Assembly (NCBI RefSeq): GCF_013426205.1
Contig: NC_089425.1
Location: 4,154,001-4,218,000 of the forward strand
DNA: 64,000 nucleotides
Direction of reading: 5' to 3'
Source: Metarhizium brunneum
Lineage: Eukaryota > Ascomycota > Sordariomycetes > Hypocreales > Clavicipitaceae
The notes beneath the pieces are model-generated. The model did no database searches and had not been told where the DNA came from. It was given only the letters and a program-made list of their open reading frames with translations. Position numbers and translations under genes: made by a program. Shown in pieces: positions 1-11,247 of this stretch; position 1 is the stretch's first letter; every line of letters starts with the position of its first letter.

Positions 1-700
1 CAAGCACCAAATCAGCAACTACTAAGACATCGACTGCTAAGATATCGACTGCTAAGAAATCGAGCACCAAGACGTCAAGCACCAAGGTATCTAGCACGAA
101 GACATCGTCCACCCAGGCATCAACCATCAAGACATCGAGTATTAAAGCGCCCACCACCAATATGTCCAGCACTAAGGCATCCAGCACCAAGACATCAACA
201 ACCAAGACATCAACAACCAAGACATCAACAACCAAGCTTTCAAGCACCAAATCAGCAACTACTAAGACACCGACTGCTAAGATATCGAGCACCAAAGTAT
301 CCAGCATCAAGGTATCTAGCACGAAGACATCGTCTACTAAGGCATCAACCATCAAGACATCAAGCAGCAAAGCGCCAACCACCAAGAAGTCGAGCACCAA
401 GGTATCCAGCACCAAGGTATCGTCTTCTAAAGCAACAACCATCAAGACATCGAGCACCAAGTCCTCAACCACCAAGATATCAAGAACTAAATCAGCAGCA
501 GCTACAACATCGACTACTAGGACATCAAGCGGCAAGGTATCCAGCACTAAGATGTCGTCTTCCAAGGCATCAAGCAGAAAAGCTTCCACCCCTAATATGT
601 CGAGCACCTGGGTATCTAGCGCCAAGACCTCCAGCACCAAGGTAGCGGCGCCAAGCTCATCCAGTGAACCAAGTTCAAGCACAATGCGTTCTACCAAGTT
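1..700 (+). repeat. Coding tandem repeats in the adhesin stalk, with a ~240-nt higher-order duplication
   Basis: The basic unit is 12 nt or a multiple, encoding S-x-T-K variants. A longer block beginning at base 1 recurs at base 241 with near identity over the first ~45 nt, and again after a short indel (bases ~60-150 resemble ~280-375). Such blocks expand and contract by slippage or unequal exchange, so stalk length probably varies between strains. Confidence 0.8.
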
Positions 701-1673
701 CAAGACGAGCTCCAAAACATTACAAGCCAAGTCGTCGTCAAGAAGCAAGGCATCAAGCCCATCTACAATTATTACAAGCACCAAAGCATCGAGCTCAAAA
801 AAGACGAGCTCATCTACAGTTACAAGCACGCAGGCACCAAGCTCATCCACTGCTCAAAGCAGTTCGCGGCCACCAAAAAGCAAAAGACCAAGAACACGGA
901 GGCCAAAATCACGGAGACCAAAAACAAGGGCATCAAAAACCAAGACGACAAAGGCAGCAAAGACGAGCTCATCTACTATTCCCACCACAAGTAGCTCACA
1001 GCCGTCAAGCACAAAGGCACCAAGCACGGTAGCGCCAAGCTCAAGCAGCCAGTCGCATGCCGCCAAGGTGTCGTCAACCACAACATGGACGACAACCACG
1101 GTGGACAGATTCGCCAAGGCTTGCCCGACGCCGACGTGCCAAACCGGCATCGAGAGCGCGCTGTACTACAACCCGTTCCAGAACGACCCCAGCAGAGACT
1201 ACGGCAGCTTCCAGCCGTCGTACTTCCAGCGCAGGCGGCCGATGGAAACGCGCGTGGTGGACAGCATCAACATCCGTGACGACGGCACCAATATAACGCT
1301 GGCCAACGCGGCCATTGAGTATCGCGGGTTCCTGTATGCGTGCCAGGACGGCTGGTATACTTTCCACTCGTACCGGTCGGATGACATTACGCTCATGTGG
1401 TTCGGCCCCAAGGCGTACAGGGGGTGGACGCGCGAGAACGCCGACATTAGCCAGTTCTACTTTGGCGACAATGAGCCCAAGAGGGTCGACAGGATGCTCA
1501 AGGCCGGCACGTACTATCCCATCCGCGTCATGTGGGGTAATCTTGGCAGCGTGGCCGAGTTGTCGCTGCGCATCCAGGGGCCGGACGGACGGGAGTTGTT
1601 TGGCAACTACTTGACGACGGAGGCCTGCGATGCGTCGTACCCGAGGTATCTGCCTTTTGGTCGGGAGCGATAG
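3..1673 (+). CDS. Ser/Thr/Lys-rich GLEYA-domain adhesin, 5'-truncated by the window
   Basis: The frame is open from base 3 with no stop and no convincing start, so the gene begins outside the window; the ATG at 162 is internal. About the first 320 visible residues are degenerate Ser-Ser/Thr-Thr-Lys repeats, a likely O-mannosylated stalk. The last 190 residues form a globular domain with CPTPTC near its start, a YRGFLYAC stretch, a GWYTFHSYRSDD stretch and a late conserved Cys. This matches the GLEYA lectin-like adhesin fold of fungal cell-wall proteins. In such proteins the domain binds glycans and the stalk presents it away from the wall. No GPI signal is seen after the domain, so wall anchoring would have to come from the missing N-terminal part or from another mechanism. 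The domain call is firm; the ligand is unknown. Confidence 0.85.
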   Translation, partial: STKSATTKTSTAKISTAKKSSTKTSSTKVSSTKTSSTQASTIKTSSIKAPTTNMSSTKASSTKTSTTKTSTTKTSTTKLSSTKSATTKTPTAKISSTKVSSIKVSSTKTSSTKASTIKTSSSKAPTTKKSSTKVSSTKVSSSKATTIKTSSTKSSTTKISRTKSAAATTSTTRTSSGKVSSTKMSSSKASSRKASTPNMSSTWVSSAKTSSTKVAAPSSSSEPSSSTMRSTKFKTSSKTLQAKSSSRSKASSPSTIITSTKASSSKKTSSSTVTSTQAPSSSTAQSSSRPPKSKRPRTRRPKSRRPKTRASKTKTTKAAKTSSSTIPTTSSSQPSSTKAPSTVAPSSSSQSHAAKVSSTTTWTTTTVDRFAKACPTPTCQTGIESALYYNPFQNDPSRDYGSFQPSYFQRRRPMETRVVDSINIRDDGTNITLANAAIEYRGFLYACQDGWYTFHSYRSDDITLMWFGPKAYRGWTRENADISQFYFGDNEPKRVDRMLKAGTYYPIRVMWGNLGSVAELSLRIQGPDGRELFGNYLTTEACDASYPRYLPFGRER

Positions 1674-3251
1674 ACTTGCGTGATTTTTTTTCTCTTTTGT
1701 ATTGGATATGAGAAATGATGACGGATATGGCATTTGCTTCAACGTACATATTGGAGTCGTGTTTTTAATCATGTATCATGTATCATGTGTAATGTGTAGT
1801 GGAGGGCCGGGAGTGCTGCCGAGAATGTCTAGCGGCGGATTTATTTCATTGTGATTATTTATTTACGCATGTATTTATTTCTACATTATTGGCGACTATT
1901 TATTGGCTTATTTTCCTCATTTATTTTTATCCTTGGCCACTGTCCATGGATGGAATGACGCTTGACTCTGCGTGCGCCTGGGTCGCCCGGGGCAATCTCC
2001 CCGGCCGTCAATGCAAGCTTGAGGCAGCTTGGACACGGGCTCTGATGACTCGGCTGCCCGCCTGAGGAAGCATGGACGGCAATATTGAATATTGACTTGC
2101 CCGGATGCGGCCGCGCAGAAGTTGCATCATCAAATTGATGTTCAGATGGACCAGGCGCGACGTGCAGCGGCCCCAGCGCTGTGCGACACCACTGCAGCGG
2201 CATGGCGCGCCCGTGGCCACCGGTCGTCCACTACAACATTGAATTGCCCCGCGGCGGCGGCTGCGACCGGTTCCGTGTTGCCAGGCATCAATTGATCTGA
2301 GCACGACATCGGGACATTGAACAGACTCTGAAGTCCATGCCAAGCTGCAAGCCTTTGGCCTACCATGTATTTCTACCTCTATCCTGCCCCCGAATGCCGC
2401 CAATGCGTCACATAAACTTGTCGCCACACGCCTAGGTACACCGACAGGCACACTGCATTACATCATGGCCGCAAGAGACTTCCCACGTCCTCTACAAAAC
2501 GCCCTCCACGACACCCCTTGATTGGCCCGCGACGCTCGCATGCGTCAGAGCCTCTGGCCGATCAGAGCCTCGGGTTGCCTACCTCGGCAGGACGTGTCTG
2601 CTCGTCGCCAATAATACGCAAAAAAAAGACTCCGCTGGCCAATCCCTTACCAGCGACGACCTGTCCTCCGCCACAACGGCCAGGATGCCGCGCCGATGGT
2701 GCGGCATCTAGACGCCAATCACCACGCGCCTAGGTTTTATTACTGTTGTAAAATGGCGCAAAAACGCGCATGCGTCCAACGTCATGTGCGCACCGCAAAC
2801 GGCTGCATTGCCTGCGACGGCCTTTTATCACCAGCGACACGTCGTTGCCTCGTCTACGCTCGTTTCGACGACGAGCACCGTCGACGCCCTGCTCCCGCTG
2901 GGCGGTCGGAAGACGACGGGACGGAAGAGGGGGGAAGGAAGCCAAGGAGCAACGGCCACAAGTGGGTCCGTGTCCATGTCCATGTCCGATGGTGCCATGA
3001 CGGCCCGTGGAGAAAACGGCGTGCTGCTGACTCCACCCCCGGAACCGGCAGTGGACGGCCAATGTACCAGTTGACGTGTATAAATACGGCCTGGGGGACG
3101 CAGTCTTTTGCCTTTTGAGCAAGACGTTTCAACTCGACGATTCACCGACTTTCCCCCCGGACACACACAACTTTTTTTTGCAGTCTGCCGCCATTCTGTT
3201 CTCTCCCCAACACCAGTCCCGACCCCCGTGACACCCAGACCCGAACTCGCC
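1674..3251. other. Intergenic, 1.6 kb, no gene seen
   Basis: The first 250 nt are AT-rich 3' flank of the adhesin. The rest has only short overlapping open frames without homology or splice logic. The final 200 nt are the leader and promoter of the methyltransferase, including a TATA box at 3079-3086. Confidence 0.6.
3079..3086 (+). promoter_or_regulatory. TATA box of the methyltransferase gene
   Basis: TATAAATA lies 173 nt upstream of the chosen ATG at 3252, followed by a pyrimidine-rich leader. Confidence 0.5.
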
Positions 3252-3908
3252 ATGGGATCGACCGCCACGACGGCCAACGTGGCCCACGAGACGCTGGCGC
3301 GCGTCTACGCCTCGTCCGACGTGGGCGCCACGCGGGCGCTGTACGACGAGTGGGCGACGACGTACGACGCGGAAATGGCCGACGCGTCGCAAAACTACGT
3401 CGGCCCCGCGCTCGCCGCCGCCTGCGTGCTCCGGACGCTGGGGCCCGAGGCGACGGCGCGCGCGGCGGTGCTCGACGCCGGCTGCGGCACGGGCCTCGTC
3501 GGCCTGCACCTCGCGCGCGCGGGCGCCCGCACCATTGACGGCATCGACCTGAGCCCGGGGATGCTCGCCGTCGCGCGCAAGACGGGCGTCTACCGCGCCC
3601 TCGACGCCGTCGACATGTCGGGCCCGCTGCCGCCGCGCGACGGGACCTACGAGGTCGCCGTGTGCATCGGCACTTTTACCCAGGGCCACGTCGGGCCCGG
3701 CGCCATGGACGAGCTGGTCCGCGTTGTGAAACCACAGGGCCTCGTCGTCGCCACTGTGCTCGCTGCCATTTGGGAGACGGGCGGGTACGCGGCCAAGGTT
3801 GCTGCCCTGGTGGCTGATTCTAGGGCCAAGCTGCTCGGCGCTGAGCTGATTGACTACCGGCAGGGCGCGGGCGTGCAGGCCCGCTTGGTTGTTCTTCAAG
3901 TGCTATAG
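3252..3908 (+). CDS. Small class I SAM-dependent methyltransferase (METTL27/WBSCR27-like)
   Basis: A 218-residue single-exon protein. The chosen start has a good fungal context (GCC before ATG-G); the same frame is open further upstream, but that part overlaps the TATA box and leader. Motif I, LDAGCGTG, is at residues 74-81, followed by an acidic GIDLSPGML strand-helix typical of SAM binding. The N-terminal 'YDEWATTYDAEM' segment and overall length are like METTL27-type small methyltransferases. The substrate cannot be read from sequence. The gene is GC-rich with strong codon bias, creating long antisense open frames that I treat as shadows. It lies about 950 nt upstream of the Zn2Cys6 regulator on the same strand. 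Confidence 0.8.
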   Translation: MGSTATTANVAHETLARVYASSDVGATRALYDEWATTYDAEMADASQNYVGPALAAACVLRTLGPEATARAAVLDAGCGTGLVGLHLARAGARTIDGIDLSPGMLAVARKTGVYRALDAVDMSGPLPPRDGTYEVAVCIGTFTQGHVGPGAMDELVRVVKPQGLVVATVLAAIWETGGYAAKVAALVADSRAKLLGAELIDYRQGAGVQARLVVLQVL

Positions 3909-4853
3909 TGCTCGTGTGTTTTGCGTGATACTTTTTTTTTATTTGGTGCCGTGACCACCCGGGTGATGCCGCCGTTGCTGGAAAACAGGAAAAACAGGCT
4001 GTGAGTGAGGTGATTTGCGGTGCGACATGTACAGTGTCCCCTGGCCAATTTTGGAGTCTGGATGGGTGGATGCGATGCATGAAGAAACGTGCGCCCCAAG
4101 TGAAGTGAGAGGAGTGAACCGTCGTGGACGTCAGCTACAGTCTTTACCTATACTTTTTATTCATCCTGCATGCCCGGAGCCCGGACTGAGACGTGTGATT
4201 GCCGTAGATGACCGTCGCGGGAGGTGACGAGGCGTTGATTCACGACGTGCCCTTGCGTTACTTTGTCGAACTGGGGAAACTGCGAATTGGAGCCCTCGGG
4301 CGGACGGAGTATCTGATGATACGTGCATAAAGCAAAATTAAACTCTTACATTATAGATGTAATCTCCGCTTTTTGTAGTGTAGGTGGTGAAACTTTTGAC
4401 AGTAAAGACCAGCGTTGTTGGGAGGCGTGATTGTACATCCATCTCACTACGGATGTACTCTGTAGGTCCTCCACTTTTGGTACTTCAACGGCCACAAGTC
4501 GCAAGCTTCGATTGAGCAATTAAAATGGGTCGTGCATTACCTTGCCATCTAAATACGTCACCGTGGGCCGGCTCGTCCAAAGAGGTCTGGTCGCCCAAAG
4601 CACGTGAAGTACCTGGGCCCGGTCGATTTTCAACGCATTGACCAATTTGTCATCAGAATTGGGAAGCCGACGCTGACCAGCAGGCATGATTTCTCGTCAC
4701 CAACAAACACCGACATGCCCAAAATCCACAGCAATTGAGCTGATCCGGGTCCTCGATCCCCGATTGCCTTAGTTGGATCTGTTTTACGACTCATTCTTTT
4801 GATAGAAAATAAAAATAAATCTACGGCCCCGGCTCGTCCTCTCGCGAACCATC
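3909..4853. other. Intergenic between methyltransferase and regulator, no gene seen
   Basis: The stretch has only short open frames. It contains the methyltransferase 3' flank and the promoter side of the Zn2Cys6 gene. I saw no repeat or RNA gene. Confidence 0.55.
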
Positions 4854-7063
4854 ATGACTGCCCGCGTAGACAATCATGCGCTGGGCCGATCGCCTCGCCG
4901 CAAAGGTCAGCACCAAGCTACACGCCCGCTCTCGGCGACACGGCCGCTGACTCTGGCACAGCATGCGACTTGTGTTTTACCAAAAAGATCAAATGCGACA
5001 TGCTGCAGCCTACCTGCTCGAATTGCATCTTGTACAAGGCCGAGTGCACCACCGGCAAGGGGAGGCGCAAGCCGAACCCGCCCGCAAGGGTGCGCGCCGC
5101 CGCCATCCAACACCATCAGCAGCCGCAGTATACAACGTGAGTCTGATTCCTCAAGAGACACGGGTATTTTATTTTTATTTTTATTTTTGCCGCCGGGTCC
5201 ACGAAGCTGACGTTTGCTACTGCAGAGCAAACACGGACAAGACAGAAGACCGCCTGGCCAGGATCGAGAAACAGCTGGAGCAGCTCATTGCCCTGCAGGC
5301 TTCGAGGCCGGCAGACACGACCGGTTCGTGGTCGTCGTCCCAGTGCGAGCAGGGCGGCGACAGTGCCATGACGCTGTCCAACGCAGACTTTGACGTCGCA
5401 TTCCCGTCCCGCGACCCCGTGGTATTCGATTCGGCGTCGACCAAGTTCCCCTTGGCCATGGACCTCGCGCCCAGAGACGAGCTGCCGCTCCCGCCCCAGG
5501 CCGACGTCATGCCCATTGTCGACCACTACTTTGACACGTATGCGTACATCATGCCCCTGTTCGACCAGAAATCCTTCATGTCCATGCTCTACCAGTGGTA
5601 CACGGACCCGTCGACGCGCAACAAGGCCTCCTGGGCTGCCATCCAAGTCGTGCTGGCCATTGCCCTGCGCACGCCGATTCCCGAGCTGCTCAACGGCTGC
5701 GGGGGGTCGGATCGGCACCACCGCGCAAACTTCTTCCTCAAGAACGCCCAGTCCGTCGTGTCGGACCTGGTGACTAGAGACAAGGACCTGCTGGGCCTGC
5801 AGGTCCTGCTCGGCATCGTCATGCTGTTCCAGAACAGCAGCGACACCAGCCCGGCGAGCGTCATCATCGGCACAGCCATACGCCTGGCTCACAGAATGCG
5901 CCTGCACTCCAGAGACCACGCCGAGCTCTTCTCCCCCGACGAGAACCTGCAGCGGCAGCGCCTGTTCTGGATCGCCTACGTGCTGGACAAGGACATCTCT
6001 CTCCGGATTCAAGTCCCATCCGTCCAGCTGGATAGCGACATTGACATTGATGTGCCGCCCGCCCAACCCGCCGACGACGTGGGCGTCCTCTGGACAAGGG
6101 ACCGCCAGACGTGCTTCAACCACCACCGGTCCATGATCCACCTCGCCCAGATCCAGGGACGCGTATACGACTGGCTTCACTCAAACAGCTCTGCCAAGAT
6201 GTCCCGCCAGTCGCGGCAGCAACGCGTGCAGCAGCTGGACCGCATGATTACCCACTGGTACAGCACGATACCGGCGGCCTTCAACCTCGAGAATTTAGAC
6301 GCGTCCATCGGCGAGTGTGCACTGATACACATGGCCAAGATGTATCATGTGTACCTGCTCATCCTCGTCATGACGTACGGCATTTACAACCAGGACTCGA
6401 ATTGGGTCCAGGCAATTCGATCCGGGGACCGCAACGCGATTCGAAGCCTTGTATTGGGTACTGAGCGCCACGATTCCGGCGCCGCGTCACAAAAGCAAGT
6501 CAGGTTGCTACCGGGGAGCTGGCACAAGGTGGTCCAAGTGAGCCGGGGCTGTTTGCGCCTCTTCGACATGTGTATACCGACAGAGTGTCTCATTTGGTAT
6601 GCCCGCCACCCAAGTGCCCTAGTCGCCGGCGAGAAGCGGTCAAATTATACTAACTTGCTCTAGGCAATGCTCCTGTCCTCACTTTTCGGGAATGATGGTC
6701 CTCCTGGCGAACCTCCTCATTGAGCCCACACACGAGGATGCCGTGTCGGACGAAATCTTGTCTGCGCGCGCAATCCAGCTCTTTGACAAAGTCCTCGAAC
6801 TCATCCCTGATCCAGAACACTACACCGATATCCGCGGCATCATTGAAGAGCTGTATAATAGAGCTGTGCTCGTCATCAACGAGGCCAAATCGCAGGGCGG
6901 CGACGACCAAGTCGACGTTTTGGAGGCAAATTTGCTGAGTTACGAGACGCTGGATGGGGATCCATGGAGCTGGGCGGCTGCTCTTCCGGGCAGGACCGAC
7001 TTTTCCGCCGATATGAGGGATGGAGACGGGGACAGCCTTGGGGTCCTGCCGTTGTGCAGATGA
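4854..7063 (+). CDS. Zn2Cys6 fungal transcription factor with MHR (Fungal_trans) domain
   Basis: Exons 4854-4905, 4962-5136, 5226-6596 and 6664-7063 join in phase to give 665 residues. The first intron (56 nt) fuses a basic 17-residue start directly to the zinc cluster. Cysteines are at 19, 22, 29, 36, 39 and 46 with the exact C-x2-C-x6-C-x6-C-x2-C-x6-C spacing. A short coiled-coil (RIEKQLEQL) follows after the second intron, as in DNA-binding dimers of this class. The middle carries the helical regulatory domain, with features such as AIRLAHRMRLH and the downstream RLFWIAYVLDK segment. It is nuclear and likely binds CGG-containing sites. The neighbouring monooxygenase is convergent, 200 nt away, and could be a target, but the sequence does not prove it. 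Confidence 0.9.
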
Positions 7064-7263
7064 GGCCCAGTTCTGACGATTCATGCAAATGTTTTCGTCG
7101 GTTGCTTGGATACGGGATTGCTGACTTGAAAGAGATCCTGAATGCTTCAATTTGCGGATAGTATCGCCTGACCTCAATCTATGTATCCACCGACCGATTT
7201 CTCTCTTTTTTTTAAAGCAACCATGCTTCGCCAACAGTGCAATTTGACCGGCCCGATAGAATG

Positions 7264-8973
7264 TCAGGCGGACGGGAAGCCATCATTTGCAAAATCCTTG
7301 CACCTCCCGGGCACCCCAATAACGGGCCCATCAAAAAAGTCATCGGGGAGTCTGAACGACGGGTCATATTCTTTCATGGCGGTCAACGTTGTCCGCACAA
7401 CATCGAACCCAAAGTTATGAGACATAGCTTCTTGGTAGTCTCCTGCCAAGATTTCATCGTTAGATGGACTTCATATGGACAGCCAGGCCACCACACTTAC
7501 GGGGTATTTCGTCGTCGCTCATGTACTGGCGTAGTTGGTCTCTCACCAGGTCTGCCTGGTCCGCACCCACGTTGCTGAGAATTTGAATCACGCTTGTTCT
7601 TCTGTGCCGAGTGGTGTAATAAATCTCCAAACGTCTTTCTATTTCGGCCGGCGTCTCGGCGCCGCAAAGAATGATGCCAAGAGCAAGGCCGTCCTCGAGC
7701 CCCTGGGCACCGCCTTGACCTTGATCTGCCATGGTGAGCATACATCGGGGCGTTGGAACCCATGGCCCCAGCGTTCAACTTACGAGGAAGCATGGGATGT
7801 GCAGAATCACCAGCCAGGGTCAGTCGACCCTTGCTCCAGGTTGGTAACGGGTGTCGGTAGAGCAGCGGCCAACGCTTGACATCTGTTGCCTTGCTGGTGG
7901 GTGGTCAGTCCTTGTCCTCTTCTGGTTTCGGGGAAACAGAGTTGTGCACCTGATGACCTTGAGAAGTCTGTCATCAAAGTCGGAAATTGTATCTATGACG
8001 TGATGAATATCAACAGTGGCATGCCAATCTAGATTCCGTTAATATGATGCCAATTACGAAGACAAGATTTCAATGGGACCGACTTTCTTTCCTGTCAGAT
8101 TTGGTTTCCGGTTCGTGAAAAAGGCCTGCGAAATTGAGAAGCGTATTACTTTCATCTTGTTAGTCCAAGTGCTACGACAAATCCATGATACGAAGACTGA
8201 CTTTCGACAAGGATATACTACAAGTCTGCGTAGCGACTTATCCTCTGCAAATAGTCGACAGTAGCCCTCATGGCCCTCGGTAAAGAATTTGGTCTCGGGA
8301 TCTGCCTCCAACGTCTCCAGAGGGATGAGGAAGCGATAGCAGCAATTTGCGTTGACGGGATCAACGGGAACAACCTTTCGGCCCAAGATGGCTTCAGGTG
8401 CGATGGAGTGGACACCGTCGGCAGCAATGACTAGATCGCCACATATTTCACGCCCAGTTGCGAGCGTGATTGACGGTTTCCAAGGATCCTAGCCGTGTAC
8501 ACTTTGTTAACCTCAAAACCAACAGCCGTTGCAAAGATACCTGTGCGCCATGAATAAAAACATACCAATGCCATCACCAGCGAGTCTAGGTGAATCGTGG
8601 CCGGAGCACCAGGGCCATCGGATCTGGTGGCCATCCATTTCAAAGCGTTGTGTAGGTCGACACGATGGGATAACCACAGGGGTAAGCCGCCAACAGAAGC
8701 AGACGACTTGTCGTTGTACAGGGCAGCTCTCGGCTGCAGAGTAAAAGGATCGACCAAGTCCGCATGCCGCGCCTCTACCCAGCGCCATTGGACAGGATCC
8801 AACCCCCAGGCCGTCAGAAATCTGCTTGCATTGGGAGGCACGTGGATGGCAGCACCGAACTCGTCGTTCATCGACGACTTCTCGTATAAATGGACGCAGT
8901 GTCCAGCCCGTCGGAGCGAAATGGCTGCCGATAGGCCCGCAATTCCGGCCCCGACAATAACGACGTTGAGCAT
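7264..8973 (-). CDS. FAD-dependent monooxygenase, salicylate hydroxylase / 6-hydroxynicotinate monooxygenase type
   Basis: Seven exons, read from high to low coordinate: 8973-8566, 8488-8202, 8148-8084, 8028-7950, 7893-7784, 7725-7501, 7442-7264. All phases agree and give 450 residues. The start is the ATG of MLNVV; the longer upstream frame starts at GTG. Signature motifs of group A flavoprotein hydroxylases are all present: GxGxxG at 8-13, AADGVHS at 158-164, and the GD motif [10 protein letters not shown] around 307-316 followed by QGQGG. Such enzymes use NAD(P)H and O2 to hydroxylate aromatic acids or heteroaromatics, often with decarboxylation. It probably works in the cytosol, as no signal peptide or membrane segment is seen. 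It is convergent with the Zn2Cys6 regulator. The substrate remains open; family assignment is firm. Confidence 0.92.
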
Positions 8974-10923
8974 GGTAGCAGGTTGTTTGGGCGAATCCGT
9001 ACGATTTTCAACAATGGGGTCGGCCACTTGTGTGTTGTTTGACTCTGATACGTGTCGCGGTCATTCTCCTTGAATGATGGAATGTTGCGAGAGCCAAGAG
9101 GTCGAAGCAGGCGAGCGCGAGATTTAATAGACACCATGGGAAACATCAGCCGCAAAGACTTTCAAACACCCATCGGCAGAGCTCTTCGGGCTAGCACTCA
9201 GCCGTCAGCAGCTACAAGAAAAGCGGATCGTGGGGGACGGGATGAAGAAATTGAAGACATGGATGGGCAAGCACACAGGATTCGAGCCACGAAACACAAA
9301 GCTGACAGGAGTCCGTTTGTAACACTGCACACCTAGGCAGAACTGGTCTTGATGTTCTTCCTCTTTGGACGTCCAGGGCGCCTGGCGGCATTCAACGACA
9401 CGTCATGGCCGCAAGAGTGGCTTGGTGACGGAAGCATGTCCGGTCCAACAGTCGGCCGTCACCCGTATTTTGCCTCGCAATTCAGCGACATCGATTGTGC
9501 AGACGCATGCGGCGTCATCTTTCCTGTGGCTGCTGCAACTGTGCAGGTCAAGCCAGCCGAAAAGAAAAGAGCAGCGTGCGGCCGGCTCTGCCAGCAGATT
9601 TTGATTGGTTGCCGCAGACCAAATCGACACGAGGATGTCTTGTCGGTAGAGTCTGCAGTGTCCGGTGGGCGCGCATTCCGGTAGATGGCAGACGTCAGAT
9701 GAAGAGGATTCGAGGGGCCACGATGCGGGGAGCGAACGGGTTGTGGGCGGCAGAGACGAGGACGGGAAGGAGCCAGGGAGGGGCGCCAATTCAGGTGGTG
9801 GAAGGTGCAGCCCACCACTTTCCGTCGCTGTTCTTTTTGAAGATGCCATGCCGTGCCTCTTTATTTCGATCGATTCCGCATTTCCCTCGCTTGGCGCACC
9901 CTTCCTTGCCGCATGCCGCTTTATAGCAAGGCGGCGTGATACCAGACAAATCCGGGAATGGCGACACCTTCCCACACATTGCAGAAAGATGCCGCACCAA
10001 TATCTACTAGCTTAAAAAGAACACCGTGACCTAGTTTACCTTGTCCCACAGATTTGAATCCTTCATCTTATCGCAAAGAGTATCCAACTCTTTAGAATCA
10101 GGTAAACTGAGACATAGTGTTTATTTCAAGCTAGTAGATTTTTGGCCTGTTTCTTTTTTCCCTTTTTCTCTACTTCTGCTATAAAGTATTTTCTTCTAAC
10201 AAACGTAGATGATTCTCTATTTTTACCTCAAGCCATATGAATAAAACCATTTACAGCGTGCAACGCCAAGGTATGGCTCTTGCTACAAACCCTAACCCGC
10301 GCAAGCTTGTAGAGATGGACTCGCCCGCGACGTGGCTGTCCACAAGACGCACAAACCTTTGTCACACTTGCAGGGAAAGTCGAAAAATGTGTGCTACGTA
10401 TGTACTAGTCGGAAGAAGACAAAGGACACGTCGGTACACAACTGAACAATAGTGCGCGGATCCCTGATACATCACGGTGCCACGAGCGTATTGTCGGAGG
10501 AAAGATGTCCAGTACTATTTTAGCTACTACCTAAGATTGACATGTAGGCACTTACAATGTTGCCCTGTAGCACAGCTAGTTAAATTCCAACACGTATAGA
10601 CCAACATGTTCACCAGCAAACACCGAGTAACTTGGAACACGACAGGGCGACGATTGGAACAACTTTGAGAATTTGGCAGACATTGACAGCCTAGCAATAG
10701 CTATGATTTATGTCTCAACATCGTCTGGCGAGCACGTAAATACTCGATAAAGTACATGCTCCTGGGAAAAATCCCCAATCTTGGGCTCGCCCGCGTCAGA
10801 ACCAACATCTAGGTAGATGCGAACCGAAATACCGTCCCTCGACTCCCTTTTAGAAACAACATTGAACATTCGATAGAGCCTCCCAAGCGCGCCCGTGCAC
10901 GTACTGGCCACATCTGCAGGCAT
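8974..10923. other. Intergenic, 1.95 kb, containing a foldback element
   Basis: This stretch holds the monooxygenase promoter and otherwise only short overlapping frames in both strands, which look like chance. The one clear structure is the inverted repeat at 10002-10139, annotated separately. Confidence 0.55.
10002..10139. mobile_element. MITE-like foldback element, 138 bp
   Basis: Arms 10002-10040 and 10101-10139 are inverted copies of 39 nt. By hand alignment 31 of 39 positions match, including the outer 12 nt (atctactagctt) and an inner ggtaaact block. Several of the differences are transitions, as expected from RIP or simple decay. The 60-nt spacer has no coding capacity. This is the layout of a non-autonomous DNA transposon; I cannot define a target-site duplication with certainty. 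Confidence 0.55.
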
Positions 10924-11247
10924 TTACTTTGACGTCGTCTTTGGCTTGTGCCCACCCGGAGAGGGCTTCGCTTTCCGCGCGCCAGCAGGCTTGCTCTGGC
11001 CGTCGACCGTCTTGGGCGCGTGAAGGGGGTCGACGGGCGACCGGTCGGCGCTGACGTCCTCCTCCGACTCTGTGGGCTGCGGTTTGTGGCTCTGCGAAGA
11101 CGACGCCGCCGCGGCTGCCTTCTTCTTGGGCATGCCCGGCGATGCGCTCATCGAGAAGGGCCGCGTCGCCGCGAGCGGCACCAGTCGTGTGCATGCGGCG
11201 CGGGCGCGCAACGGGAATTGAGCCGTGGCAAGTTTCGTGGACGACAT
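10924..11247 (-). CDS. Small basic protein with likely mitochondrial presequence, unknown function
   Basis: A 107-residue single-exon frame. I chose the ATG at 11247 because the next ~35 residues are rich in Ala, Arg, Ser and Thr without acidic residues (FPLRARAACTRL, AATRPFSMSAS), which is how a mitochondrial targeting presequence looks; the longer open frame upstream is atypical. The remainder is low-complexity: an Ala/Ser run, then acidic 'ESEEDVSADR', then a Lys/Pro/Gly-rich tail. I recognise no domain. It is divergent from the D-amino-acid oxidase gene, with about 500 nt between starts. A chance open frame cannot be excluded. Confidence 0.5.
   Translation of the reverse strand: MSSTKLATAQFPLRARAACTRLVPLAATRPFSMSASPGMPKKKAAAAASSSQSHKPQPTESEEDVSADRSPVDPLHAPKTVDGQSKPAGARKAKPSPGGHKPKTTSK

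Noticed and set aside
1074..1772. 232-codon minus-strand frame over the GLEYA domain
   Set aside because: Antisense to a domain that is clearly coding on the plus strand.
3129..3899. 256-codon minus-strand frame over the methyltransferase
   Set aside because: Arg/Ala/His-rich antisense shadow of a GC-rich gene; the sense strand has the SAM motif.
5116..6180. 354-codon minus-strand frame over the Zn2Cys6 gene
   Set aside because: Antisense shadow; crosses an intron of the real gene and has no domain.
9403..9975. 190-codon minus-strand frame
   Set aside because: Low-complexity, overlapped by competing frames, no motif, no splice context.
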